A stretch of 64,000 nt of DNA, taken from the NCBI RefSeq assembly GCF_000772045.1, contig NZ_CP009754.1:5146001-5210000 (forward strand), read 5' to 3'. The DNA is from Streptomyces sp. CCM_MD2014. Its GTDB lineage: Bacteria > Actinomycetota > Actinomycetes > Streptomycetales > Streptomycetaceae. A program made the translations under genes and the position numbers. Below are positions 35,764 through 46,248 of this stretch, one piece after another (position 1 is the first letter of the stretch; each line of letters opens with the position of its first letter). Under the pieces are notes generated by a model. The model ran no database searches. It saw only the letters and a program-made list of their open reading frames with translations, and was not told the DNA's origin.

Positions 35764-36594
35764 ATGCCCGCCACCGCCCCCACCTGGGACCCCGCCCAGT
35801 ACCTGCGCCACGCCGGCCACCGCGTCCGCCCCTTCACCGACCTCCTCGCCCGCATACCCGACCTCCCCGCCGACCCGCCCCGCATCGCCGACCTCGGCTG
35901 CGGCCCCGGCAACGCCACCGCCCTGCTCGCCGACCGCTGGCCCACCGCCCGCATCACCGGCTACGACAACTCGCCGCAGATGCTGGAGCGGGCCAGGCAG
36001 TACGCCGGCCCCACCCCGGGCGGCGGACACCTCGACTTCGCCCCCGCCGACGCCCGCACCTGGACCCCCGACGAGCCCTGCGACCTCCTCGTCAGCAACG
36101 CCACCCTCCAGTGGGTCCCCGGCCACGCCGACCGCTTCCCCGACTGGATCGACCGCCTCGCCCCCGGCGGCACCCTCGCCCTCCAGGTGCCCGGCAACTT
36201 TCACGCCCCCAGCCACCGCCTGATGCGCGAACTCGCCGACTCCCGGCGCTGGCGGGACCGCCTCACCGGCGTCCTGCGCCACGACGACGCCGTCCTCACC
36301 CCCGAGGCCTACCTCGCCCGTCTCACCGCCACCGGCTGCACCGCCGACGTGTGGGAGACCACGTACATCCACCTGCTGCCCGGCGACGACGCCGTCCTCG
36401 ACTGGGTGAAGGGCACGGGACTGCGGCCCGTGCTGGACGCCCTCGCCGACGACCCGGACGCCCGCGACGCGTTCCTCGACGAATACCGGGCCGTCCTGCG
36501 CGCCGCCTACCCCGCCCAGGCACACGGCACCCCCTTCCCCTTCCGCCGCGTCTTCGCCGTCGCACGGAAGGAACCCGGGGGAGGCGGCCGTTGA
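35764..36594 (+). CDS. tam: Trans-aconitate 2-methyltransferase
   Basis: ATG 35764 follows GGAGG by 5 nt and gives 276 aa. Class I SAM-methyltransferase motifs are IADLGCGPGNATALLADRWP (about 40-59), TGYDNSPQML, and SNATLQWVPGHADRFPDW, the last typical of Tam. The enzyme esterifies trans-aconitate, removing an inhibitor of aconitase. It shares a control region with tamR, so induction by citrate-type acids is expected from published work on this pair. Its TGA overlaps the TTG start of the next gene, coupling their translation. Confidence 0.88.
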   Translation: MPATAPTWDPAQYLRHAGHRVRPFTDLLARIPDLPADPPRIADLGCGPGNATALLADRWPTARITGYDNSPQMLERARQYAGPTPGGGHLDFAPADARTWTPDEPCDLLVSNATLQWVPGHADRFPDWIDRLAPGGTLALQVPGNFHAPSHRLMRELADSRRWRDRLTGVLRHDDAVLTPEAYLARLTATGCTADVWETTYIHLLPGDDAVLDWVKGTGLRPVLDALADDPDARDAFLDEYRAVLRAAYPAQAHGTPFPFRRVFAVARKEPGGGGR

Positions 36595-36968
36595 TCACCG
36601 GCCTCGACCACGTGCAGCTCACCGCGCCGCCCGGCTCAGAGGACACCCTCCGGGCCTTCTACGCCGGAGTCCTCGGCATGACCGAGATCCCCAAGCCGCC
36701 CGCGCTCGCCGCCCGCGGCGGCTGCTGGTTCACGGCCGGCACCGCCCGGCTCCACCTGGGCGTGGAAACGACCGGCTTCCGCCCCGCCCACAAGGCCCAT
36801 CCCGGGCTGCGGGTCACCGGCATCGATGCGTACGCCGCTCGTTTGACGGCCCACGGCACGTCCGTCACCTGGGACGACGGCCTGCCCGGCCACCGGCGCT
36901 TCTACTGCGCCGACCCCGTCGGCAACCGCCTGGAGTTCCTGGAACCGGACGGATCCGCCCACCACTGA
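36591..36968 (+). CDS. Glyoxalase/VOC-fold protein with TTG start, coupled to tam
   Basis: The start is TTG at 36591, overlapping the tam stop as TTGA and preceded by GGGGGAGG, a strong ribosome site. The product has 125 aa: LITGLDHVQLTAPPG at the start, a FYAGVLGMTEI turn, HLGVE and a C-terminal FYCADPVGNRLEFLEP, the classical VOC pattern with possible metal ligands His and Glu. The activity (dioxygenase, isomerase or small-molecule binding) is open. Coupling to tam suggests a shared acid-stress or citrate-related role. Confidence 0.82.
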   Translation: MITGLDHVQLTAPPGSEDTLRAFYAGVLGMTEIPKPPALAARGGCWFTAGTARLHLGVETTGFRPAHKAHPGLRVTGIDAYAARLTAHGTSVTWDDGLPGHRRFYCADPVGNRLEFLEPDGSAHH

Positions 36969-36978
36969 CCCCGGCGGC

Positions 36979-38154
36979 TCACACCACGCCGTCCGCGACG
37001 AGCGCGTCGATCTCCTCCTCCGACAGGCCGAGGCCGCCGAGTACGGCACGGGTGTGCTCGCCCAGTGCCGGGACCGCCTCCATCCGGGGCGCCCCACCGG
37101 TCGGGCCGGGCGGCGCCAGGGCCGGAACGGGACCGGCCGGCGTGGGCACCTCGTGCAGGCGTCCGCGCGCGGCCAGTTGAGGGTGCTCCCACACCTCGGC
37201 CAGCGTGTTCACCCGGGCATTGGCGACCGGCACCGCGTCGAGCAGCCCGATCGCCTCGTCAGCGGTCAGCTCCGCGAACCGGGCCGCGATCAGCGCGCCC
37301 AGCTCCTCCCGGTGCGCGTCGCGGTCCGCGTTGGTCGCGTAGTGCGGATGCCCGGCCAGCTCCGGACGGCCCAGGAAGCCCGCACAGAAGCCGTGCCACT
37401 CGCGCTCGTTCTGCACCGCCGTCATCACGACCTTCCCGTCGCCCGCCGTGAACGGGCCGTACGGATAGATCGTCGCGTGCGCCGCTCCCGCCCGCGGCGG
37501 CGGCTCGCCCGAGTCGAAGGAGTAGTACAGCGGGAAGCCCAGCCACTCCACGGTGGCCTCCAGCATCGACACGTCCAGGTGCGTGCCCCGGCCCGTCCGG
37601 CCACGTTCGAGGAGCGCGCCCAGGATCGAGCTGTACGCGTACATCCCGGCGGCGATGTCCGACACCGGGATGCCCGCCTTCGCCGCCTCCTCCCGGGTGC
37701 CCGTGACCGACAGCAGCCCCGCCTCGGACTGCACCAGCAGGTCGTACGCCTTGCGGTCCGCGTAGGGGCCCGGCGCGCCGTAGCCCGAGATGTCGCACAC
37801 GATCAGCCCCGGATGCGCCGCCCGCAGCTCGTCGGCGCCCAGACCCGCGCGGGCCGCGGCGCCCGGCGCCAGGTTCTGCAGGAAGACGTCGGCGTCCGCG
37901 ATCAGCCGGCGCAGCAGCTCCAGGCCCCGCGGCTCCTTGAAGTCCAGAGTGAGGGACTCCTTGTTGCGGTTGACCCACACGAAGTGCGAACTCAGACCCC
38001 GCACCCGGGAGTCGTACGCCCGCGCGAAATCCCCCGTCCCCGGGCGCTCCACCTTGATCACCCGCGCGCCGAGGTCGGCGAGCTGACGGCTGGCGTAGGG
38101 AGCGGCGATCGCCTGCTCCAGCGAGACGACCGTGACGCCGCGCAGTGGCTGCAT
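36979..38154 (-). CDS. CaiB/BaiF family CoA-transferase
   Basis: 391 aa, the usual family III CoA-transferase length. Hallmarks are LRGVTVVSLEQAIAAPYASR at the start, DLGARVIKVERPGTGD (about 27-42), the catalytic Asp in RKAYDLLVQSEAG (near 142) and GRGTHLDVSMLEA (about 187-199). It moves CoA between carboxylic acids; the substrate is unknown. The gene follows the TetR gene by 21 bp and probably belongs to a desaturase-TetR-CoA transferase transcript, pointing to acyl-CoA metabolism. Confidence 0.87.
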   Translation of the reverse strand: MQPLRGVTVVSLEQAIAAPYASRQLADLGARVIKVERPGTGDFARAYDSRVRGLSSHFVWVNRNKESLTLDFKEPRGLELLRRLIADADVFLQNLAPGAAARAGLGADELRAAHPGLIVCDISGYGAPGPYADRKAYDLLVQSEAGLLSVTGTREEAAKAGIPVSDIAAGMYAYSSILGALLERGRTGRGTHLDVSMLEATVEWLGFPLYYSFDSGEPPPRAGAAHATIYPYGPFTAGDGKVVMTAVQNEREWHGFCAGFLGRPELAGHPHYATNADRDAHREELGALIAARFAELTADEAIGLLDAVPVANARVNTLAEVWEHPQLAARGRLHEVPTPAGPVPALAPPGPTGGAPRMEAVPALGEHTRAVLGGLGLSEEEIDALVADGVV

Positions 38155-38175
38155 GTGTTCCGCCCCTCGCGGCCG

Positions 38176-38853
38176 CTAGCTCTTGCGGTGCCCTATCAGC
38201 CGCGGCTTCGGCTCCAGGCCGTCCAGGCCGTGCCACGCCAGGTTCACCAGGTGCGCCGCCACCTCCGCCTTCTTCGGGCGCCGCACGTCGAGCCACCACT
38301 GGCCGGTCAGCGCCACCATGCCCACCAGCGCCTGCGCGTACAGCGGGGCCAGCTTGGCGTCGAAGCCGCGGCTCTTGAACTCCCGGCCCAGGATGTCCTC
38401 CACCTGGGTGGCGATGTCCGAGATGAGCGAGGCGAAGGTACCCGTCGACTGGGGGATGGGGGAGTCGCGGACCAGGATGCGGAAACCGTCCGTGTACTCC
38501 TCGATGTAGTCCAGGAGCGCGAAGGCCGCCTGCTCGCACAGCTCCCGCGGATGCCCCGCCGTCAGCGAGCCGGTCACCATGTCCAGCAGCCGCCGCATCT
38601 CACGGTCCACGACCACCGCGTACAGGCCCTCCTTGCCGCCGAAGTGCTCGTACACCACCGGCTTGGACACCCCGGCCTTCGCCGCGATCTCCTCCACCGA
38701 CGTGCCCTCGAAACCCTTCGCCGCGAAGAGGGTGCGGCCGATCTCCAGCAGCTGCTGGCGGCGCTCGGCACCGGTCATCCGGGTGCGACGCGCTCGCCGC
38801 GGCTTCTCGTTGCTTGGGGTGCTGCTGGAGTCGGTCGCCACGGCGTCAATCAT
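38176..38853 (-). CDS. TetR-family regulator coupled to the desaturase
   Basis: ATG 38853 overlaps the desaturase stop (ATGA) and gives 225 aa. The TetR helix-turn-helix spans about 30-75 (RRQQLLEIGRTLFAAKGFEG, then TSVEEIAAKAGVSKPVVYEH). The C-terminal ligand domain is helical, with SLTAGHPRELCEQAAFALLD and a WWLDVRRPKK segment. In mycobacteria, membrane desaturase genes are controlled by a nearby TetR protein that senses acyl-CoA; a similar feedback is likely. The candidate operator lies upstream of the desaturase at 39924-39943. Confidence 0.87.
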   Translation of the reverse strand: MIDAVATDSSSTPSNEKPRRARRTRMTGAERRQQLLEIGRTLFAAKGFEGTSVEEIAAKAGVSKPVVYEHFGGKEGLYAVVVDREMRRLLDMVTGSLTAGHPRELCEQAAFALLDYIEEYTDGFRILVRDSPIPQSTGTFASLISDIATQVEDILGREFKSRGFDAKLAPLYAQALVGMVALTGQWWLDVRRPKKAEVAAHLVNLAWHGLDGLEPKPRLIGHRKS

Positions 38854-39860
38854 GCCGCCTTCGCCGTCTCCTTCCGGCGGCGGGCGCCGTCTTGATCCGT
38901 GTTGCGGCGCGAATCGATACGCGAGCGTGACGGCCAGCGCACGTCGTACGCCCACCCCAGCTGCTCGAACCAGCGGATCAGCCGGGCCGAGGAGTCCAGC
39001 TGCCCCCGCATCACCCCGTGCCGCGCCGACGTCGGGTCCGCGTGGTGCAGGTTGTGCCAGGACTCACCGCAGGACAGCACCGCCAGCCACCACACGTTGC
39101 CCGAACGGTCCCGGGACTTGAAAGGCCGCTTGCCCACCGCGTGGCAGATCGAGTTGATCGACCACGTCACATGGTGCAGCAACGCCACCCGCACGAGTGA
39201 ACCCCAGAAGAAGCCGGTGAACGCGCCCCACCAGGACATCGTCACCAGACCGCCGATCAGCGCCGGCAGCGCCAGGGAGACCGCCGTCCACAGGATGAAC
39301 TGGCGGGAGATCGCCCGCAGCGCCGGGTCCTTGATCAGATCCGGGGCGTACTTGTCCTGCGGCGTCTGCTCCTCGTCGAACATCCACGCGATGTGCGCCC
39401 ACCACAGGCCCTTGATCAGGGCCGGGACCGTCTCGCCGTACCGCCACGGCGAGTGCGGGTCGCCCTCGTCGTCGGAGAACTTGTGGTGCTTGCGGTGGTC
39501 GGCCACCCAGCGCACCAGCGGCCCCTCGACCGCCATCGACCCCGCGATCGCCAGCGCGATCTTCAACGGCCGCTTCGCCTTGAAGGAACCATGGGTGAAG
39601 TGACGGTGGAAGCCGATCGTGATGCCGTGGCAGCCCAGGAAGTAGAAGAAGACCAGCAGCCCCAGGTCCAGCCAGCTCACGCCCCACCCCCACGCCAGCG
39701 GCACCGCCGCCACCAGCGCGAGGAACGGAACGGTGATGAACAGCAGCAGCGTGATCTGCTCGATCGACCGCTTCTGCTCACCACCCAGCGTGGCGGAGGA
39801 CGCCGCGGCGGCATCGGCCGGCTGCGGAGCGTCTGGGATCACATCGGAACTCGTGGTCAT
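38850..39860 (-). CDS. Membrane acyl-CoA/fatty acid desaturase
   Basis: ATG 39860 behind AGGGGAC gives 336 aa. The three histidine boxes of the membrane desaturase family are present: HRHFTH (near 98), HRKHH (near 135) and HNLHH (near 275). Four membrane segments surround them (for example LLLFITVPFLALVAAVPLAW and LGLLVFFYFLGCHGIT). It should introduce a delta-9-type double bond into acyl chains with O2 and two iron ions, adjusting membrane fluidity. It is the first gene of a unit with TetR and a CoA-transferase. Confidence 0.9.
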   Translation of the reverse strand: MTTSSDVIPDAPQPADAAAASSATLGGEQKRSIEQITLLLFITVPFLALVAAVPLAWGWGVSWLDLGLLVFFYFLGCHGITIGFHRHFTHGSFKAKRPLKIALAIAGSMAVEGPLVRWVADHRKHHKFSDDEGDPHSPWRYGETVPALIKGLWWAHIAWMFDEEQTPQDKYAPDLIKDPALRAISRQFILWTAVSLALPALIGGLVTMSWWGAFTGFFWGSLVRVALLHHVTWSINSICHAVGKRPFKSRDRSGNVWWLAVLSCGESWHNLHHADPTSARHGVMRGQLDSSARLIRWFEQLGWAYDVRWPSRSRIDSRRNTDQDGARRRKETAKAA

Positions 39861-39923
39861 GCGCGTCCCCTGTGGGGTCGAGGGTGGGTCGGTGCCGGGC
39901 TCCGGGAACCTGCACGGTTTTCC

Positions 39924-39943
39924 TACGGTTCCGTAACCTACGG
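39924..39943. promoter_or_regulatory. Overlapping palindromes TACGGTTCCGTA and CCGTAACCTACGG
   Basis: TACGG-TT-CCGTA (39924-39935) and CCGTA-ACC-TACGG (39931-39943) overlap by five bases, and a degenerate third half-site (CGACGTAAG) follows. The cluster lies 64-83 bp upstream of the desaturase start. It has the form of a TetR operator and is the best candidate for control by the coupled regulator. Confidence 0.6.
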
Positions 39944-40150
39944 CGACGTAAGTATGGCAGTGCGTGGCCGCGCGGCAAGAGCCCCAGAGCCTGCGCGTCC
40001 TGACCGACACCTATCCTGGAAGCCGGTCGGACAGCGCGGTCCGCTCTGATTACTTCCCGGACGTCCGGCCCGGTAAGCGGCGCCCGCCGCGCGAGACGGC
40101 CGTCCGGGTTCCCTCCCAGACGAGCTTCAACACTGCAAGGAGCCGCACCT

Positions 40151-42886
<2,736 letters not shown>

Positions 42887-42939
42887 CGCCGGGCAGCGCA
42901 CCCCCGCGCCCGCCCCGACGCCCCGCACGTGAGAACACC

Positions 42940-42972
42940 GGTGCCCCGAGCTCGCACAGAGCCCGGGGCACC
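42940..42972. terminator. Bidirectional terminator after ppc
   Basis: GGTGCCCC (42940-42947) pairs with GGGGCACC (42965-42972) between two convergent genes. The 17-nt interior can form further pairs (GAGC with GCTC-like bases). Confidence 0.65.
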
Positions 42973-42993
42973 CTCACGTCGTACGCGACACCC

Positions 42994-43521
42994 TCACACC
43001 GCGAAGAACGCCGCCGTCAGCAGCACAACCCCCGCTCCCGCCATCCCCCAGGCCACCCGCGTCCGCCGCAGCCCCCCGGCCACGACCACCGACGCCAACA
43101 ACAACGCCCCACCCAACGGCACCCACGCGTACAGCACCCCCGCCGGCCCCGACCGCACCACCTCGTCACCGCCGGGCTTCACCACCACCGAGTACGTCCG
43201 CCCCTTCGCCACGGCGACCGAGTCCTCGATCACGACCCGCTCCCGCGCCTGCGACCCCGCCGACACCGGCGAGTACGGCCCGCTGCACACCCCGCCCCCG
43301 CACCGCGCCACCCGGACCGTGCCCTGCTCCCGCCCCTTGGTCAGCAGCACGTGCTGCGCCGTACCCCACGACGCCCAGACACCGGCGATCAGAATCAGCG
43401 CCGTGACCGTCCCCATCGCCGCGACCCGGCCGAAGGTCAGCAGGGCGGACGACGCGGACGACGCGGACGACGCCTGACGGGCACGAGCGGCAGCGGCAGA
43501 GGCAGGCATGGCCGGGATCAT
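42994..43521 (-). CDS. Membrane protein of unknown function
   Basis: Up to 175 aa (ATG 43521, with ATG 43509 as alternative; no ribosome site supports either). An N-terminal tract (ASSASSASSALL) comes from a 9-bp GGACGACGC-type repeat. One membrane segment follows (about 35-55), then an external loop with two cysteines (CGGGVC) and a charged beta-rich part, then two more segments (about 130-148 and 156-174). The overall topology recalls DUF3592-like proteins with an extracellular loop. No function can be given. Confidence 0.65.
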   Translation of the reverse strand: MIPAMPASAAAARARQASSASSASSALLTFGRVAAMGTVTALILIAGVWASWGTAQHVLLTKGREQGTVRVARCGGGVCSGPYSPVSAGSQARERVVIEDSVAVAKGRTYSVVVKPGGDEVVRSGPAGVLYAWVPLGGALLLASVVVAGGLRRTRVAWGMAGAGVVLLTAAFFAV

Positions 43522-43613
43522 TGGCCATACCTACACGCCCGGTCAACCCGACCGGTCACCCGCCCGCGCCCCATCGACGGACAAGTCAGGAGTTGCACCC
43601 CACCGACCGCGAC

Positions 43614-44216
43614 TCAGGAGTTGTACGCGCTCTGCGCCCGCTCCAGCCCCTCGATCACCAGCGCCTCCACGGCGTCCGCCGCCCGGTCCACGAAGTAGTC
43701 CAGCTCCTTGCGCTCCCCCGACGAGAAGTCCCGCAGCACGAAGTCCGCCACCGGCATCCGCCCCGGCGGCCGCCCGATCCCGAACCGCACCCGGTGGTAG
43801 TCCGCACCCAGCGACTTCGTGAGCGACTTCAGCCCGTTGTGCCCGTTGTCCCCGCCGCCCAGCTTCAGCCGCAGCACGCCGTAGTCGATGTCCAGCTCGT
43901 CGTGCACCGCCACGACATTGCCGACCGGCACCTTGTAGAAGTCCCGCAACACCGTCACCGGCCCGCCCGACACGTTCATGAACGACATCGGCTTCGCCAG
44001 GATCACCCGCCGGTTGGCGGGCCCCGGCGGACCGATCCGCCCCTCCACCACCTGCGCCTGCGCCTTGCCGTGCCGCTTGAACCGCGCCCCCATCCGCTCC
44101 GCCAGCAGATCCGCCACCATGAAACCGACGTTGTGCCGGTTCGCGGCGTACTCGGGGCCCGGATTCCCCAGGCCGGCCACCAGCCAGGGAGCCCCCGCGT
44201 CCGTCGTCACGTCCAT
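43614..44216 (-). CDS. pth: Peptidyl-tRNA hydrolase
   Basis: ATG 44216 behind AAGGAG gives 200 aa; the longer open frame is not used. Family motifs: VAGLGNPGPEYAANRHNVGFM (about 13-33, with catalytic His), LAKPMSFMNVSG (about 76-87), VHDELDIDYGVLRLKLGGGDNGHNGLKS (active-site Asp and substrate-binding Asn) and RVRFGIGRP. It frees tRNA from peptidyl-tRNA that drops off ribosomes. It follows rplY by 106 bp, the standard actinobacterial order. Confidence 0.95.
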   Translation of the reverse strand: MDVTTDAGAPWLVAGLGNPGPEYAANRHNVGFMVADLLAERMGARFKRHGKAQAQVVEGRIGPPGPANRRVILAKPMSFMNVSGGPVTVLRDFYKVPVGNVVAVHDELDIDYGVLRLKLGGGDNGHNGLKSLTKSLGADYHRVRFGIGRPPGRMPVADFVLRDFSSGERKELDYFVDRAADAVEALVIEGLERAQSAYNS

Positions 44217-44322
44217 GTCTCCTTCGCGTCCCTCGAACCCGTCCGTACCCGTCCACACATACGCGTCGGCCGCTGCCCCGGACGGGAACAGCGGCCGACC
44301 ACACGATGACCGTAGAGCAGGA

Positions 44323-44919
44323 TCAGGCCTCGGCGGCCTCTTCGCCCTCGCCCTCACCCTCGGCCGGGGCCTCCTCGGCCTGCGCGGCCAGGACCTGCAG
44401 CACCACGGTGTCGCCCTCCACGGCCAGCTTCACGCCGGACGGCAGCGCGATGTCCTTGGCGTGGATCGAGGCACCGGCCTCCAGACCCGCCACCGACACG
44501 GTGACCTGCTCCGGGATGTGCGTGGCCTCGGCCTCGACCGGCAGCGCGTCCAGGACGTACTCCAGCAGGTAACCGCCCGGGGCCAGCTCGCCCTCGGCCT
44601 GCACCGGGATCTCGACCGACACGGTCTCGCCGCGCTTCACCAGCTGCAGGTCGACGTGCTCCAGGAAACCCTTGATCGGGTCACGCTGAACCGACTTCGG
44701 GATCGCCAGCTCGTTGGTCTTGCCGTCGATGTCCAGCGCGATCAGCACGTTCGACGTACGCAGCGCCAGCAGCAGCTCGTGACCCGGCAGGGTCAGGTGC
44801 AGCGGGTCGGAACCGTGACCGTACAGAACACCGGGAACCTTGTTGTCACGGCGGATACGACGCGCGGCACCCTTGCCGAACTCGGTACGCGTCTCGGCGG
44901 TGAGCTTCACCTCGGACAT
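44323..44919 (-). CDS. rplY: Ribosomal protein bL25 (Ctc/TL5 type)
   Basis: ATG 44919, placed after GAGGAG by 6 nt, gives 198 aa. The N-terminal 5S-rRNA-binding L25 domain (about 1-92; TEFGKGAARRIRRDNKVPGVLYG) is followed by the beta-rich TL5/Ctc domain and a very acidic tail (EEAPAEGEGEGEEAAEA). It binds 5S rRNA in the 50S subunit. The long two-domain form is typical of actinobacteria and of the Bacillus stress protein Ctc. It lies between prs and pth. Confidence 0.94.
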   Translation of the reverse strand: MSEVKLTAETRTEFGKGAARRIRRDNKVPGVLYGHGSDPLHLTLPGHELLLALRTSNVLIALDIDGKTNELAIPKSVQRDPIKGFLEHVDLQLVKRGETVSVEIPVQAEGELAPGGYLLEYVLDALPVEAEATHIPEQVTVSVAGLEAGASIHAKDIALPSGVKLAVEGDTVVLQVLAAQAEEAPAEGEGEGEEAAEA

Positions 44920-45019
44920 GATCACTCCTCGTGGGAATCAGGAACGGACGTGGTCACCCGGCCACGAACGGCCTGCTACGAAGAGCGCGTCGATAACGGA
45001 GCGCCGCCCCCGCGAACAC

Positions 45020-45079
45020 GGGTACGGCCTCCCTCGCCGAGCAACTTCAGCAGTCTACTCGGAGAGGAAGGCCGTACCC
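45020..45079 (-). terminator. Long inverted repeat between prs and rplY
   Basis: Arms of 22 bp (45020-45041 and 45058-45079), matching at 20 or so positions, start GGGTACGGCC and end GGCCGTACCC, with a 16-nt loop. It lies 63 bp beyond the prs stop in the direction of transcription and should end the glmU-prs transcript, leaving rplY-pth as its own unit. Confidence 0.75.
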
Positions 45080-45142
45080 AAAACGATCAACAGGCGCTCA
45101 ACAGACGAGGTCGGAGCCTGCAGAACGGTTACTGCAGAACAC

Positions 45143-46117
45143 TCACTGCTCGTCGAACAGGCTCGTCACCGAACCGTCCTCGAACACCTCACGCACCGCA
45201 CGCGCGATCGTCGGAGCGATCGACAGCACCGTGATCTTGTCCAGCTCCAACTCGTTCGGCGTCGGCAGCGTGTTCGTGAACACGAACTCGCTCACCTTCG
45301 AGTTCTTCAGCCGGTCCGCAGCCGGACCCGACAGCACACCGTGCGTCGCCGTCACGATGACGTCCTCCGCACCGTGCGCGAACAGCGCGTCCGCCGCCGC
45401 ACAGATCGTGCCACCCGTGTCGATCATGTCGTCGACCAGGACGCAGATCCGCCCCTTCACATCGCCCACGACCTCGTGCACCGTGACCTGGTTCGCCACG
45501 TCCTTGTCACGCCGCTTGTGCACGATCGCCAGCGGAGCGCCCAGACGGTCGCACCAACGGTCCGCCACCCGCACCCGGCCCGCGTCCGGCGACACCACCG
45601 TCAGCTTCGAACGGTCCACCTTCGCACCCACGTAGTCCGCCAGCAGCGGCAGCGCGAACAGGTGGTCCACCGGGCCGTCGAAGAAACCCTGGATCTGGTC
45701 CGTGTGCAGGTCCACCGCCAGAATCCGGTCCGCACCCGCGGTCTTCATCAGATCCGCGATCAGACGCGCCGAAATCGGTTCACGTCCACGGTGCTTCTTG
45801 TCCTGCCGCGCGTAACCGTAGAACGGCACGATGACGGTGATCGAGCGGGCCGACGCACGCTTCAACGCGTCGATCATGATCAACTGCTCCATGACCCACT
45901 TGTTGATCGGAGCCGTGTGGCTCTGGATCAGGAAGCAGTCCGCACCACGCGCCGACTCCTGATACCGCACATAGATCTCACCGTTCGCGAAGTCGAAGGC
46001 CTTCGTCGGGACGACCCCGACACCCAGCTGCTGGGCGACCTCCTCGGCAAGCTCGGGGTGTGCGCGGCCGGAGAAGAACATCATCTTCTTCTCGCCGGTC
46101 GTCTTGATCCCGGTCAC
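45143..46117 (-). CDS. prs: Ribose-phosphate pyrophosphokinase (PRPP synthase)
   Basis: 324 aa from GTG 46117 behind GAGGAG. Signatures: FANGEIYVRYQESARGADCF near the start, the ATP/flexible loop YARQDKKHRGREPISARL (about 100-117), VDLHTDQIQGFF (about 133-144) and the PRPP-binding CVLVDDMIDTGGTICAAADAL (about 224-244). It makes PRPP from ribose-5-phosphate and ATP for nucleotides, histidine and tryptophan. It sits 131 bp downstream of glmU on the same strand. Confidence 0.96.
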   Translation of the reverse strand: MTGIKTTGEKKMMFFSGRAHPELAEEVAQQLGVGVVPTKAFDFANGEIYVRYQESARGADCFLIQSHTAPINKWVMEQLIMIDALKRASARSITVIVPFYGYARQDKKHRGREPISARLIADLMKTAGADRILAVDLHTDQIQGFFDGPVDHLFALPLLADYVGAKVDRSKLTVVSPDAGRVRVADRWCDRLGAPLAIVHKRRDKDVANQVTVHEVVGDVKGRICVLVDDMIDTGGTICAAADALFAHGAEDVIVTATHGVLSGPAADRLKNSKVSEFVFTNTLPTPNELELDKITVLSIAPTIARAVREVFEDGSVTSLFDEQ

Positions 46118-46248
46118 AGCACTTTCTCCTCAGAGGTTCGCAGCTGAGCGACATGGGCGCTCTCCCGCTGGCCGCGGGGGCGTCTCAGCTGGTGGGGTGC
46201 GGATGTGCACTTATCACGGTACGCCGTGTTCGACGCACCGGTTTCCGG

